Positions 28,388 to 37,820 of a DNA stretch of 64,000 nt are shown here, one piece after another (within the stretch, counting starts at the first letter, position 1; the number at the start of each line of letters is the position of its first letter). Location: assembly GCA_019120175.1 (NCBI GenBank), contig DWVP01000004.1, positions 208,341 through 272,340 of the forward strand, in the 5' to 3' direction. Made by a program: the position numbers and the translations under genes. Origin of the DNA: Candidatus Corynebacterium faecigallinarum. GTDB lineage: Bacteria; Actinomycetota; Actinomycetes; Mycobacteriales; Mycobacteriaceae. The notes under the pieces were generated by a model. That model was not told the DNA's origin, ran no database searches, and saw only the letters and a list, made by a program, of their open reading frames with translations.

Positions 28388-29826
28388 AGGTGCTCCAGCA
28401 TCTTGCCCGGGTTGAGGATCCCGGTCGGGTCGACGGCGTTCTTGATCTCGCGGTGCAGTCGACGGTTGCCCTCATCCAACTCCTTGGCAAGCCACTCGGC
28501 CTTGATCACGCCCACCCCGTGCTCACCGGTGATCGTCCCACCCAGGGACAACCCCAGCGCCATGATCTGGTCGAAAGCATCCATGCCTGCGGCGACGGAG
28601 GCATCGTCGGAGAGGTCGTAGAAGACCGAGGGGTGGGTGTTGCCGTCTCCGGCGTGGGCGACCAGGGCGACCGTCGCACCGGTGGTGTCGCGAATGTCCT
28701 CGACCCCGCTGCAGAAATCGGCGAGCTGGTTGCGGGGAACGCAGACATCCTCGATCATCTGCCCACCGCCGTGGGAGCGGGTGTAGTGCTCATTGGCGAC
28801 CTGTACCGACCGGCGGGCGGCGACCAGCAGATCGGAGTCGGTGGGGTTGTCGGCGAAGGCGACGTCCGCTGCCCCGTGCTCTTCGGCGACGGCGGCGAAG
28901 GCCTCGGTGTCGGCCGCGGCGGTCACCGAGTCGGACTGCATGATCAGCACCGCGCCGACCGAGGCGTCCAACCCGAAGTCACCGATCTCGCTGATCATGC
29001 CGATGGTCATACCGTCCATCATCTCCAGCATCGACGGGGTGGCACCGGTGGCCATGTAAGCGGTGACCGTCTCCGTGGCTGCCCGGACGGTCGGGAACGT
29101 CGCCAGGGCGCTCAGCGGGGCTGGCCCGGCCGGGACCAGCTTCACGGTGACGCCCACGATGACCCCGAGGGTGCCCTCGGAGCCGGTGAGCAGACCCACC
29201 AGGTCCAGTCCGGCCACCCCCTTGATGGTGCGGTGTCCCAGTGTAGTGAGCGTACCGTCGGCGAGCACCACCTTGATCTCGCGGACGTATTCGCGGGTCA
29301 CCCCGTACTTCACGCAGCACATGCCACCGGCGTTGGTGGCGATGTTGCCGCCGATGGTGCACATCGCCACTGAGCCGGGATCCGGCGGGTAGGCCAACCC
29401 ATGTGCCTTCAGAGCGTCCTTCAGATCCTGGTTGATCACCCCGGGTTCGACCGTGGCGGTCATGGTGTCGGCGTCGATCTCGAGGATGCGGTCCATGGAA
29501 CGCAGCGACAGCAGGATCGCCCCGGCGATCGCGCATGCTCCACCGGCCAGCCCGGAACGCGCCCCCTGCGGCACCACCGGGATGCCGTGGGTGTGGGCGA
29601 AACGCATGGTGTGCACGACGTCGTCGACCGAGGTCGCCCGCACCAGGGCGAGAGCCGCACCCTCGGGGCGGTACACCGATTCATCGGTGGAGAAGGACGC
29701 CAGGACGTCCGGGTCGGTGCTCAAGGAGCCGTCCAGTTGGGCCTGCAGGTCGTGCAGGTCCGGGGAGTCCGGAAAGTTCTGCTGGTCAAGATGTGCGGTC
29801 GGTGACGGGGAATCGGTGGTGGCCAT
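28384..29826 (-). CDS. FAD-linked oxidase (GlcD/D-lactate dehydrogenase type)
   Basis: A 480-residue flavoprotein. The FAD-binding PCMH domain (about 45-225) shows VPQGARSGLAGGA and PPDPGSVAMCTIGGNIATNA; the C-terminal FAD-oxidase domain carries AHAGDGNTHPSVFY and GEHGVGVIKAEWL. It is close to glycolate oxidase subunit GlcD and D-lactate dehydrogenase; the donor is not certain. A TAGAAT box lies seven bases before the ATG at 29826, so it is leaderless; this supports 29826 over the ATG at 29835. The frame is open far upstream but only as an antisense shadow. Confidence 0.9.
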   Translation of the reverse strand: MATTDSPSPTAHLDQQNFPDSPDLHDLQAQLDGSLSTDPDVLASFSTDESVYRPEGAALALVRATSVDDVVHTMRFAHTHGIPVVPQGARSGLAGGACAIAGAILLSLRSMDRILEIDADTMTATVEPGVINQDLKDALKAHGLAYPPDPGSVAMCTIGGNIATNAGGMCCVKYGVTREYVREIKVVLADGTLTTLGHRTIKGVAGLDLVGLLTGSEGTLGVIVGVTVKLVPAGPAPLSALATFPTVRAATETVTAYMATGATPSMLEMMDGMTIGMISEIGDFGLDASVGAVLIMQSDSVTAAADTEAFAAVAEEHGAADVAFADNPTDSDLLVAARRSVQVANEHYTRSHGGGQMIEDVCVPRNQLADFCSGVEDIRDTTGATVALVAHAGDGNTHPSVFYDLSDDASVAAGMDAFDQIMALGLSLGGTITGEHGVGVIKAEWLAKELDEGNRRLHREIKNAVDPTGILNPGKMLEHL

Positions 29827-29904
29827 GTGCGCCATTCTAGTGGGTGTCGGGTGCGTGTCGATCTCGAGTGATGCCGCGTCCTGATTGCCACTACCGTGGG
29901 GGCC

Positions 29905-31929
29905 ATGAAGTCGAACAGTCGTCTCGCCGGAACCAGCTCGCCATACCTCACCGCCCATGCGGACAACCCGGTGGACTGGTGGCCCTGGGGCCCCGAGGCC
30001 TTCGCCGAGGCGCGTCGCCGCGACGTCCCTGTGTTCATCTCCATCGGATACTCCACCTGCCACTGGTGCCACGTCATGGCCGAGGAGAGCTTCGAGGACC
30101 CGGCCGTGGCCGCGGTGGTCAACGAGACGACCGTGCCGATCAAGGTCGACCGTGAACAGCACCCCGATGTCGACGCCTACTACATGCAGGCCACCATCGC
30201 ACTGAGCGGCCAGGGTGGGTGGCCAATGACGGTCTTCGCCGATGCCGATGGGCGTCCCTTCTTCGCCGACACCTACTTCCCGGCGACCCCTCGTCCTGAA
30301 CCGCAGCCGGGGCGTCCCTCCTTCTCCCAGGTGATCGATGCGGTGCACCGCACCTGGACGACCGACCGCGGCAAGATCGACGAGTTGACCGACAAACTCA
30401 ACGACGCCCTCGCCGGCAGTGCCGAGTCGGACCTGGACGAGAGCAGTGCCACCGATACCACCGGATCCATGACCCAGCAGGCGACCGCCGAGCTGCCCAC
30501 CCGCATCGTCCAACGCATGCGCGCCTCGGAACAGCCCACCGGCGGGTTCACCGGAGCCCCGAAGTTCCCGCCGACCGCCGCCTTGCTGGGCCTGGTGCGC
30601 TGGGCGGAGAACACCACCTCCGGGGAGGCGGCCGGAGAGGTCCTCGACATTGCGGCCCGTACCTGGCGTCCGATCCTCACCGGTGGGCTCTTCGACCACG
30701 TCGAGGGTGGTTTCCACCGCTACTGCGTGGACGAGGACTGGACGGTGCCGCACTTCGAGAAGACCCTCTACGACAACGCGCTGCTGCTGCGCGCCCTGGC
30801 GGCCTACACCGTGTGCCGACCGGAGGACACTGCCGCGGCCAATGCCCTGGAGATGACCCGCAGCTTCCTGGACACCCGCCTGCGCGTCGGTGACCTCTAC
30901 GCCAGCGGCCTCGACGCCGACACCGTTGTCGATGATGGAGAAGAGAACGGTGCTCACCGCGTCGAGGGCTACACCTACACCTGGACCCCGGAGGAACTCG
31001 GACGCTTCGGACTGGCAGGGGAGTCCGACCTCGACGGCCGTCGGATCCTCACCGCCCGAGACGGCGATCCCGATACCGACCCGGAAACTGGGGCCCTCAC
31101 CGAGAACACCCGTGCCGCACTGGCCGGGCTGCGGGCGGAACGTCCCCAACCAGCCGTCGACACCAAGGTCGTGACCGCCTGGAATGCCATGACCTCGGTC
31201 GCGCTCAGCGAACTCGGCGATGCACAGGGTGCCGCCACCGTCGATGCCCTGTGGGCCCACGCCGTGGACCGCGACGAGGAGGGCACCGTCCTCGCCGTCC
31301 GGCGGTGCACCGGCACCCCAGACGCCACGGCCGGGCTGGAGGACTGCGCCTGGCTGCTGCTGGCCCTGGTCCGTGCCGTCGAGCACACCGGTGAAGAGCA
31401 CCACCTGGCCCGGATCTCCGAACTCGTCCGGCACATCCAGGTCACCTTCGCCACCGACGCCCCGGGCCGCTGGTACGACGCAGCAACCCCGGTCGCCGCC
31501 ACGGGCGTGCGTCCCCGCGACCCCTACGACGGCGCCACCCCTGCCGCCGTCGGAGTGCTCGCCGAGGCCCTCAGCTTTGCCGGCGGCCTGGCCACCGCCA
31601 TTGAGGACGCCGACATCCGTACCGTCGGTGGTCGGTGGAGGGCCGAGGCCCGCCGTATCCTCGACACCCACACAGAGGTCGTCGAGCGGCACCTCGTCGG
31701 CGCCGGTGGTTGGTTGTGCGCCCTGCAGTCCCACCTCGCCGGCCCGGTACAGGCCACCACCCGGGAGGCCAGCGACGCACAAACCGCCGCACTGCGTGCC
31801 AGCCTGGGAACCTCCGCACTGATCCTGCGTGCCGAGGACGGTGCCCGGCTGCTGGGGCAGACACCGGACGGGCCGGTGTCCCAGGTGTGCCGGGACGGGG
31901 TGTGCCAGATCGCCGAAGCACTGGACTGA
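29905..31929 (+). CDS. Thioredoxin-domain protein (YyaL/DUF255, spermatogenesis 20-like)
   Basis: A 674-residue protein with an N-terminal thioredoxin-like domain (about 1-160; [15 protein letters not shown] is the active-site motif, and [20 protein letters not shown] is diagnostic of the family) and an (alpha/alpha)6 barrel resembling N-acylglucosamine 2-epimerase. The function is not established. TACCGT ends seven bases before the ATG at 29905, which suggests leaderless transcription. It is divergent from the FAD oxidase with 78 bases between. Confidence 0.9.
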   Translation: MKSNSRLAGTSSPYLTAHADNPVDWWPWGPEAFAEARRRDVPVFISIGYSTCHWCHVMAEESFEDPAVAAVVNETTVPIKVDREQHPDVDAYYMQATIALSGQGGWPMTVFADADGRPFFADTYFPATPRPEPQPGRPSFSQVIDAVHRTWTTDRGKIDELTDKLNDALAGSAESDLDESSATDTTGSMTQQATAELPTRIVQRMRASEQPTGGFTGAPKFPPTAALLGLVRWAENTTSGEAAGEVLDIAARTWRPILTGGLFDHVEGGFHRYCVDEDWTVPHFEKTLYDNALLLRALAAYTVCRPEDTAAANALEMTRSFLDTRLRVGDLYASGLDADTVVDDGEENGAHRVEGYTYTWTPEELGRFGLAGESDLDGRRILTARDGDPDTDPETGALTENTRAALAGLRAERPQPAVDTKVVTAWNAMTSVALSELGDAQGAATVDALWAHAVDRDEEGTVLAVRRCTGTPDATAGLEDCAWLLLALVRAVEHTGEEHHLARISELVRHIQVTFATDAPGRWYDAATPVAATGVRPRDPYDGATPAAVGVLAEALSFAGGLATAIEDADIRTVGGRWRAEARRILDTHTEVVERHLVGAGGWLCALQSHLAGPVQATTREASDAQTAALRASLGTSALILRAEDGARLLGQTPDGPVSQVCRDGVCQIAEALD

Positions 31930-31990
31930 CTCGACCGTCGGCGGAGTTGGTACAGTTGCCCGGTTGACATTCCACTGAAAGGGGAACCCC

Positions 31991-32827
31991 GTGGCATACT
32001 CCGGCCCGTTCCAGCCCGGCGACCGGGTGCAGCTCACCGACGCCAAGCGACGGCACTACACCATCACCCTGGAGACCGGGGGCAGCTACTTCACCCACAA
32101 GGGCGAGATCAAGCACGACGACATCATCGGCCAGCACGAGGGCACCGTGGTGGTCTCCCACGTCGGCGGCGAGTACCTGTGCTTCCGCCACCTGCTCGTC
32201 GACCACGTGCTCTCGATGCCGCGCGGTGCTGCGGTGATCTACCCGAAGGACGCCGCCCAGATCCTCGTCGAGGGCGACATCTTCCCCGGCGCGAAGGTCC
32301 TGGAGGCCGGGGCCGGTTCCGGTGCCCTGTCGATGACCCTGCTGCGCGCTGTCGGTCACGAGGGCCAGGTCATCTCCTACGAGATCCGTGAGGATCACCT
32401 CGACTACGCCCGCGACAACGTCAACGAGTACATGGGGGAGGACCCGGCGAACTGGTCGTTGCGCCTGGGTGATCTCAACGACGTCACCGTCGAGGACACC
32501 GATGGCCCGGTCGACCGCGTCATCCTGGACATGCTGGCCCCCTGGGAGTGTTTGGAGACTGTCCGGGACCTGCTGATCCCGGGCGGAGTGTTCATGACCT
32601 ACGTGGCGACCGTCCCTCAGCTGATGAAGGTGATGGAGGGCATCCGTGAGCTGGGCTGCTTCACCGAGCCCAAGGCGTGGGAGTCCCTGGTGCGCGAGTG
32701 GAAGGTCGAGGGGTTGGCTACCCGTCCGGAGCACCGGATGAACGCCCACACCGCCTTCCTGGTCTGGGCCCGTCGTCTGGCCGACGGCACCGTCGCCCCG
32801 AAGCCCCAGCGTCGCGCGCGGAAGTAG
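31991..32827 (+). CDS. trmI: tRNA (adenine58-N1)-methyltransferase TrmI
   Basis: A 278-residue SAM-dependent enzyme modifying A58 in the T loop of tRNA, which stabilises tRNA. The N-terminal RNA-binding beta domain (about 1-65) precedes a Rossmann fold with VLEAGAGSGALSMTLL (motif I) and VILDMLAPWE (catalytic Asp region). GTG at 31991 has AAAGGGG upstream. It stands 75 bases before arc, in the order Rv2118c-Rv2115c keeps. Confidence 0.94.
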   Translation: MAYSGPFQPGDRVQLTDAKRRHYTITLETGGSYFTHKGEIKHDDIIGQHEGTVVVSHVGGEYLCFRHLLVDHVLSMPRGAAVIYPKDAAQILVEGDIFPGAKVLEAGAGSGALSMTLLRAVGHEGQVISYEIREDHLDYARDNVNEYMGEDPANWSLRLGDLNDVTVEDTDGPVDRVILDMLAPWECLETVRDLLIPGGVFMTYVATVPQLMKVMEGIRELGCFTEPKAWESLVREWKVEGLATRPEHRMNAHTAFLVWARRLADGTVAPKPQRRARK

Positions 32828-32902
32828 TGACGGTACACCCGCTCCAGGGAATTCCCGGGCAGACGGATAGGCTACCTTGACCCGGATGTAGAGTGGTGGT
32901 CT

Positions 32903-34573
32903 ATGACGCAGCACACCACACACAACGGACCGACTGCCCCGGTCGACTCTGGCCCGGAGTCGTACCGGCAGCTGCAACTGGCCAACCGCACCCTGGGCAC
33001 CCGCAACGCCAAGCTCACAGAGATGCTCAAGGCCAGCCGGGACAAGCTCGACGAGCTCAACCTGCGACTCGACGCCCTGGCAGAGCCGCCCAGCACCTAC
33101 GGCACTCTGCTTGATTCCGAGACCGCCACCGAGGGGTGGACCGCCGAGGTCTTCACCGCCGGTCGCCGGATGCGTCTGGCCGTCAGTCCCCGGGTGGGAC
33201 GTGGCGAGCTCACTCCCGGCACCCTGGTGCGGCTGGGGGAGGGCCAGCAGGTCGTCGAGGTCTGCGGCTACGCCGACTCCGGTGACATCGCCACCGTGGT
33301 GGAGGTGGTCGGCTCCGACCGCATCGTCGTCGCCGACAAGCTCGGCGAGGAGACCCTGATGAAGTGCGCCGGTGCGCTCACCGACGTGCTCGCCGCCCAG
33401 CAGGTCGGCCCGGGCGACAGCGTGGTCGTCGACCGCAAGGCCGGCTACGCCTTCGAGGTCATCTCCCGCGCCGAGGTCGAGGACCTGGTGCTCGAGGAGG
33501 TGCCGGATGTCGCCTACACCGACATCGGTGGTCTGGAGAGTCAGATCGAGCAGCTGCACGACGCCGTCGAGCTGCCCTTCCTGCACCCGGAGCTCTACCG
33601 CGACTACGGCCTGCTGCCGCCGAAGGGTGTGCTGCTCTACGGCCCGCCCGGCTGCGGTAAGACGCTGATCGCCAAGGCGGTGGCGTCCTCGCTGTCGAAG
33701 AAGATCACCGCCGAGACCGGACGCCCGGACGCGAAGTCCTACTTCCTGAACATCAAGGGCCCGGAGTTGCTGAACAAGTTCGTCGGTGAGACCGAGCGTC
33801 AGATCAGGCTGATCTTCGAGCGCGCCCGCAAGATCGCCTCCGCCGGCCAGCCGGTGATCATCTTCTTCGACGAGATGGAGGCCATCTTCCGCACCCGTGG
33901 CACCGGTGTGTCCTCGGACGTGGAGTCCACCGTGGTGCCGCAGCTGCTCGCCGAGATCGACGGTGTGGAGGGGTTGCGCAACGTCATCGTCATCGGTGCG
34001 TCCAACCGTGAGGAGCTCATCGACCCGGCGATCCTGCGTCCGGGACGTCTGGACGTCAAGATCCGGGTGGAGCGTCCCGACCGGGCCGCCGCCGGCGATA
34101 TCCTGGAGAAGTACCTCACCACCGAGGTCCCGCTGTCTCCCGCACTGGTCGCCGAGAGCGGCTCCACCGGGGCAGCGGCCGAGGTGCTGCGTACCCGGAT
34201 CATCGACAACCTCTACTCCGACGAGCGCCCGTACCTCACGCTGCACTTCGCCGACGGCACCAGTTCCGACCTGTACTACCGCGACTTCGCCTCCGGCGCG
34301 ATGTTGGCGAATATCGTCGACCGGATCAAGAAGCTGGCCATCAAGGACGTGCTGCGTGGCGAAGGCGACGGCATCACCACAGCCCACGCCGACGCCGCCG
34401 TGGCCGAGGAGTGCCGGGACAACGACGACCTGCCCGACACCACCAACCCGGCCGAGTGGGCCCGGATCTCCGGGCACTCCTCCCGCCGGGTCGTCGAGAT
34501 CAGCATGGCGGACCAGGCCGATGAGTTCGGCCAGACCGGCACCGCCGGCACTGCAGGGGAGCTGGCACCGTGA
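32903..34573 (+). CDS. arc: AAA ATPase ARC (Mpa family), proteasome-free type
   Basis: A 556-residue ring ATPase: N-terminal coiled coil (about 20-65), two OB domains (about 70-205), AAA domain with Walker A GPPGCGKT (247-254) and Walker B IIFFDEMEA (D323, E324). In Mycobacterium, Mpa threads pupylated proteins into the 20S proteasome through a C-terminal GQYL motif. Here the protein ends GELAP, and no prcBA genes accompany pup, as in other corynebacteria, so ARC probably unfolds or disassembles pupylated proteins instead. TAGAGT stands eight bases before the ATG. It overlaps dop by GTGA. Confidence 0.95.
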   Translation: MTQHTTHNGPTAPVDSGPESYRQLQLANRTLGTRNAKLTEMLKASRDKLDELNLRLDALAEPPSTYGTLLDSETATEGWTAEVFTAGRRMRLAVSPRVGRGELTPGTLVRLGEGQQVVEVCGYADSGDIATVVEVVGSDRIVVADKLGEETLMKCAGALTDVLAAQQVGPGDSVVVDRKAGYAFEVISRAEVEDLVLEEVPDVAYTDIGGLESQIEQLHDAVELPFLHPELYRDYGLLPPKGVLLYGPPGCGKTLIAKAVASSLSKKITAETGRPDAKSYFLNIKGPELLNKFVGETERQIRLIFERARKIASAGQPVIIFFDEMEAIFRTRGTGVSSDVESTVVPQLLAEIDGVEGLRNVIVIGASNREELIDPAILRPGRLDVKIRVERPDRAAAGDILEKYLTTEVPLSPALVAESGSTGAAAEVLRTRIIDNLYSDERPYLTLHFADGTSSDLYYRDFASGAMLANIVDRIKKLAIKDVLRGEGDGITTAHADAAVAEECRDNDDLPDTTNPAEWARISGHSSRRVVEISMADQADEFGQTGTAGTAGELAP

Positions 34574-36093
34574 AGCGGCTGATCGGCACCGAGACCGAGT
34601 TCGGCATCTTCGCCCCGGAGGACCCCTACGCCAGCCCGATCGAGACCTCCACCCAGGCGGTCATCGCCTATGCGGCGACTACCGGGCTGGGAGTCAACCG
34701 GCGGACCCGATGGGACTACGAGGCGGAGTCCCCGTTGCGCGACGTCCGCGGTTTCGACCTGCGTCGCTACCGCACCGCCCCGGTGATCGACCCGAATGCC
34801 CTGGGTGCGGCGAACCTGGTCACCACCTCCGGTGCCCGGTTCTACGTCGACCATGCCCACCCGGAATACTCCTCGCCGGAGACCACCAACGCCTGGGACG
34901 CGGTGATCTGGGACAAGGCCGGTGAACTGGTCATGCACACTGCCGCCCAGGCGGCCGGGCAAGTGGAGGACCAGCCCACGCTGACGATCCACAAGAACAA
35001 CGTCGACGGCAAAGGGGCGTCCTACGGGGCCCACGAGAACTACCTGTACCCCCGTACCTACGAGGCCGAGGCGATCCAGGCCGCATTGATCCCGCACTTC
35101 GTCACTCGCCAGGTCTACACCGGTGCCGGACGCATCGGCCTCGGTGAGGCCGGCCAGGAGCAGGGTTTCCAGATCAGCCAGCGTGCCGACTACATCGAGA
35201 CCACGGTGTCGCTGGAGACCACGCTGAACCGGGGCATCATCAACACCCGCGATGAGCCGCACGCCGGCTCGGACTGGGCCCGACTGCACGTGATCATCGG
35301 GGACGCGAACCTCTCCGAGTTCGCCACCTTCCTCAAGATCGGCACCACCGCACTGGTCTTGGACGCCGTCGGCGCCGGGGCGGACTTCTCCGACCTGGCA
35401 CTGTATGAGCCGGTGGAGTCGGTGAAGACCGTCTCCCGGGACCTGGACTGCTCCACCCAGCTGCGTCTCTACGGCAACAAGGAGCTCACTGCGGTCCAGA
35501 TCCAACGGGAGATCCGTCGCCGTGTCATCGAGGCCGTCCCGGAGTCCGAACGCGGGGCCTACGACGACATGGTGCTGGAGATGTGGGAGACCATCCTCGA
35601 CGACCTGGAACGCGATCCGTCGTCGACCGCCGACCGGCTGGACTGGACCGCCAAGCTGGCGCTGATGAACGCCTACCGGGCCCGTGGCCTGGACTGGGAC
35701 CATCCCACCCTGGCGGTGGTGGACATCCAGTACCACGACATCGACCCGGCCAAGGGTCTGTACCACGCGCTGGTCCGCAAGGGACGGATGCGCACCCTGG
35801 TGCCGGCCGAGGCGGTCGCCGACGCCGTCGCTTCAGCACCCCGGGACACCCGGGCGTGGCTGCGTGGCGAGGTCGCCCGCCGGTTCTCCGACGAGCTGTT
35901 GGCGGCGAACTGGGACACGCTGATCCTGGACACCCCCGGTGAGTCGGTCGGGGCCACCCGGGTGTGGCTTCCCGACCCGGCCACCGGCACCGCCGAGGAG
36001 TTGGAGGGCGCCCTGGCGGACGTCTCCGACGCTGCGGGGCTGGTCCGGGTGATCGGCGAGAGAATCCCCGGCTCCGTGGCCGGTCTCGACTGA
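34570..36093 (+). CDS. dop: Pup deamidase/depupylase Dop
   Basis: A 507-residue enzyme of the carboxylate-amine ligase fold, which removes Pup from targets and deamidates a C-terminal Pup Gln to Glu. Features: the ATP/Mg site at IGTETEFGIF, HPEYSSPETT and the loop near YAHENYL-like GAHENYLYPR; the Dop-specific loop after GRTAP-like RYRTAPVIDPN distinguishes it from PafA. Pup here does end in Gln, so the deamidase activity is needed. It is translationally coupled to arc. Confidence 0.93.
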   Translation: MKRLIGTETEFGIFAPEDPYASPIETSTQAVIAYAATTGLGVNRRTRWDYEAESPLRDVRGFDLRRYRTAPVIDPNALGAANLVTTSGARFYVDHAHPEYSSPETTNAWDAVIWDKAGELVMHTAAQAAGQVEDQPTLTIHKNNVDGKGASYGAHENYLYPRTYEAEAIQAALIPHFVTRQVYTGAGRIGLGEAGQEQGFQISQRADYIETTVSLETTLNRGIINTRDEPHAGSDWARLHVIIGDANLSEFATFLKIGTTALVLDAVGAGADFSDLALYEPVESVKTVSRDLDCSTQLRLYGNKELTAVQIQREIRRRVIEAVPESERGAYDDMVLEMWETILDDLERDPSSTADRLDWTAKLALMNAYRARGLDWDHPTLAVVDIQYHDIDPAKGLYHALVRKGRMRTLVPAEAVADAVASAPRDTRAWLRGEVARRFSDELLAANWDTLILDTPGESVGATRVWLPDPATGTAEELEGALADVSDAAGLVRVIGERIPGSVAGLD

Positions 36094-36110
36094 TAGCCTT
36101 GGGAAGTATC

Positions 36111-36131
36111 AGTCACCCCACCGGGGTGACT
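36111..36131 (+). repeat. Hairpin between dop and pup
   Basis: A perfect 9-bp inverted repeat, AGTCACCCC (36111-36119) and GGGGTGACT (36123-36131), with a three-base loop. No T-run follows. It could be a terminator of the arc-dop unit or an mRNA stability element upstream of pup. Confidence 0.5.
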
Positions 36132-36139
36132 CGTAGACA

Positions 36140-36160
36140 GGTGCACAGATGGTGCACAGA
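36140..36160 (+). repeat. Tandem direct repeat upstream of pup
   Basis: GGTGCACAGA occurs twice (36140-36149 and 36151-36160), one turn of helix apart, each holding the palindrome GTGCAC. It lies 15-35 bases before the pup start, where an operator would act. No matching regulator is known to me. Confidence 0.45.
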
Positions 36161-36174
36161 GAGGGTGGATAATC

Positions 36175-36378
36175 GTGGCCGGAGGATCAGGACAGAACCA
36201 GGTGCACGGTGGCCGTGGCCCGTCGGATGACGAGACCACCGGCGGCGATGCCGCCGCCACCGGCCAGGAGCAGCTGAAGGTCAGCGGCACCGACGACCTC
36301 CTCGACGAGATCGACGGTCTGCTGGAGTCCAATGCCGAGGAGTTCGTGAAGTCCTACGTGCAGAAGGGCGGGCAGTAG
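36175..36378 (+). CDS. pup: Prokaryotic ubiquitin-like protein Pup
   Basis: A 67-residue intrinsically disordered tag. The N-terminal half is Gly/Gln/Thr-rich, the C-terminal helix region (about 36-60, DDLLDEIDGLLESNAEEFVK) binds the ARC coiled coil, and the protein ends SYVQKGGQ. The terminal Gln must be deamidated by Dop before PafA can ligate it to lysines; some corynebacterial Pups are said to end directly in Glu. GTG start; GAGGG precedes it. It sits between dop and pafA without proteasome genes. Confidence 0.97.
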   Translation: MAGGSGQNQVHGGRGPSDDETTGGDAAATGQEQLKVSGTDDLLDEIDGLLESNAEEFVKSYVQKGGQ

Positions 36379-36395
36379 TCACGTCCGCCGAGTCC

Positions 36396-37820
36396 GTGTA
36401 CACCCGCCGGATCATGGGTCTGGAGACCGAGTTCGGCATCACCAGCGTGCTCGACAGTCACCGGCGACTGGGCCCGGATGAGGTGGCACGCCACCTGTTC
36501 GCACCGGTGGTGGAGAAGTACCGCAGCAGCAACGTCTACTGGCACAACGCCTCCCGGGTGTACCTGGACGTCGGCGCACACCCGGAGTACGCCACCGCCG
36601 AGTGCGACTCGCTGCACCAGCTGCTGGCCCACGACCGGGCCGGCGACCTGATCTTCCACCGGCTCGCCGAGGACTGCGAGGCGGCGCTGGGACAGCGCGA
36701 CATCGGCGGTAAGGTCTACCTGCTGAAGAACAACACGGACTCGATCGGCAACTCCTACGGTTGCCACGAGAACTACCTGGTCGGCCGGGACATGTCCCTG
36801 AAGGGCCTGTCGGCCCAACTGCTGCCGTTCCTGGTGACCCGCCAGTTGATCTGCGGTGCCGGGAAGATCAGTGTGCCGACCTCAGGTGCACCGAACGAGA
36901 ACTTCGGGCCGGGCTACTGCCTGTCCCAGCGTGCCGACCATGTGTGGGAGGGGGTGTCATCGGCCACGACCAGGTCGCGTCCGATCATCAACACCCGTGA
37001 TGAGCCGCACGGTGACTCCTCCCGGTTCCGCCGGCTGCACATCATCGTCGGTGACTCGAATATGTCGGAGACCACCACCGCACTGAAGGTCGGCTCCGCA
37101 CTGCTGGTGCTGGAGATGATCGAGGCGGGCGTGGACCTGCCCGATTTCGAGCTGTCCAATGAGATCCGCTCGATCCGGGAGATCTCCCGCGACTTCACCG
37201 GCACCACGCCGATGGGCCTGCGGGGCGGGGGAGAGGCGACCCCGCTGCAGATCCAGCGGGCCTTCCATTCCGCGGCGGAGTCCTGGTTGGCGCGGCGACC
37301 GGAGGACGGCGAACTGGGTACCGGAACCCCCAACTCCGAGCTTGCCCCGGTGGTCGAGCTGTGGGGTCGGGTCCTCGACTGCTTCGAAACCGGCGACTTC
37401 TCGCCGGTGGACACCGAGATCGACTGGGTGATCAAGAAGAAGCTCATCGACCGTGTGGCCGAACGTGGCTCCCTGGACATCACCGACCCGCGGCTGGCAC
37501 AGATCGACCTGACCTACCACGACATCAACCCTGACCGCGGCCTGTTCCACCTGCTGGCCCGCCGTGGCCAGGCAGCGACGATCGTCGACCCGGTTGCGAT
37601 CGAGGACGCCGCCGAGAACGCACCGCGTACCACCCGTGCAGCCGTTCGGGGACGGTTCCTCGCTGCCGCGGAGAAGAGCAGTCGGCAGACCACCGTGGAC
37701 TGGACCCGGCTGAAGGTCAACGGGGAGGGCGGCGCCGAGCTCGTCCTGCCCGACCCCTTCATCCCCGAGGCCGAAGGTCTACAGACCCTGCTGGACATCC
37801 TGGCCGGTGATCCGGCATGA
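36396..37820 (+). CDS. pafA: Pup ligase PafA
   Basis: A 474-residue ligase that uses ATP to attach Pup Glu to lysines of target proteins. The ATP/Mg2+ site is at MGLETEFGIT and the following HPEYATAECDSLHQL; NNTDSIGNSYGCHENYLVGR is the Pup-binding segment. The start is odd: the first in-frame start codon is GTG at 36396, yet the family begins about six residues earlier, where the frame reads GTC (36378-36380) just after AAGGGCGGG. See findings. pafB overlaps the stop by ATGA. Confidence 0.93.
   Translation: MYTRRIMGLETEFGITSVLDSHRRLGPDEVARHLFAPVVEKYRSSNVYWHNASRVYLDVGAHPEYATAECDSLHQLLAHDRAGDLIFHRLAEDCEAALGQRDIGGKVYLLKNNTDSIGNSYGCHENYLVGRDMSLKGLSAQLLPFLVTRQLICGAGKISVPTSGAPNENFGPGYCLSQRADHVWEGVSSATTRSRPIINTRDEPHGDSSRFRRLHIIVGDSNMSETTTALKVGSALLVLEMIEAGVDLPDFELSNEIRSIREISRDFTGTTPMGLRGGGEATPLQIQRAFHSAAESWLARRPEDGELGTGTPNSELAPVVELWGRVLDCFETGDFSPVDTEIDWVIKKKLIDRVAERGSLDITDPRLAQIDLTYHDINPDRGLFHLLARRGQAATIVDPVAIEDAAENAPRTTRAAVRGRFLAAAEKSSRQTTVDWTRLKVNGEGGAELVLPDPFIPEAEGLQTLLDILAGDPA

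Noticed and set aside
29835-34477. Very long antisense open frames over the thioredoxin-domain gene, trmI and arc
   Set aside because: They are opposite well-supported genes and read as Gly/Arg/Val-rich sequence without motifs.
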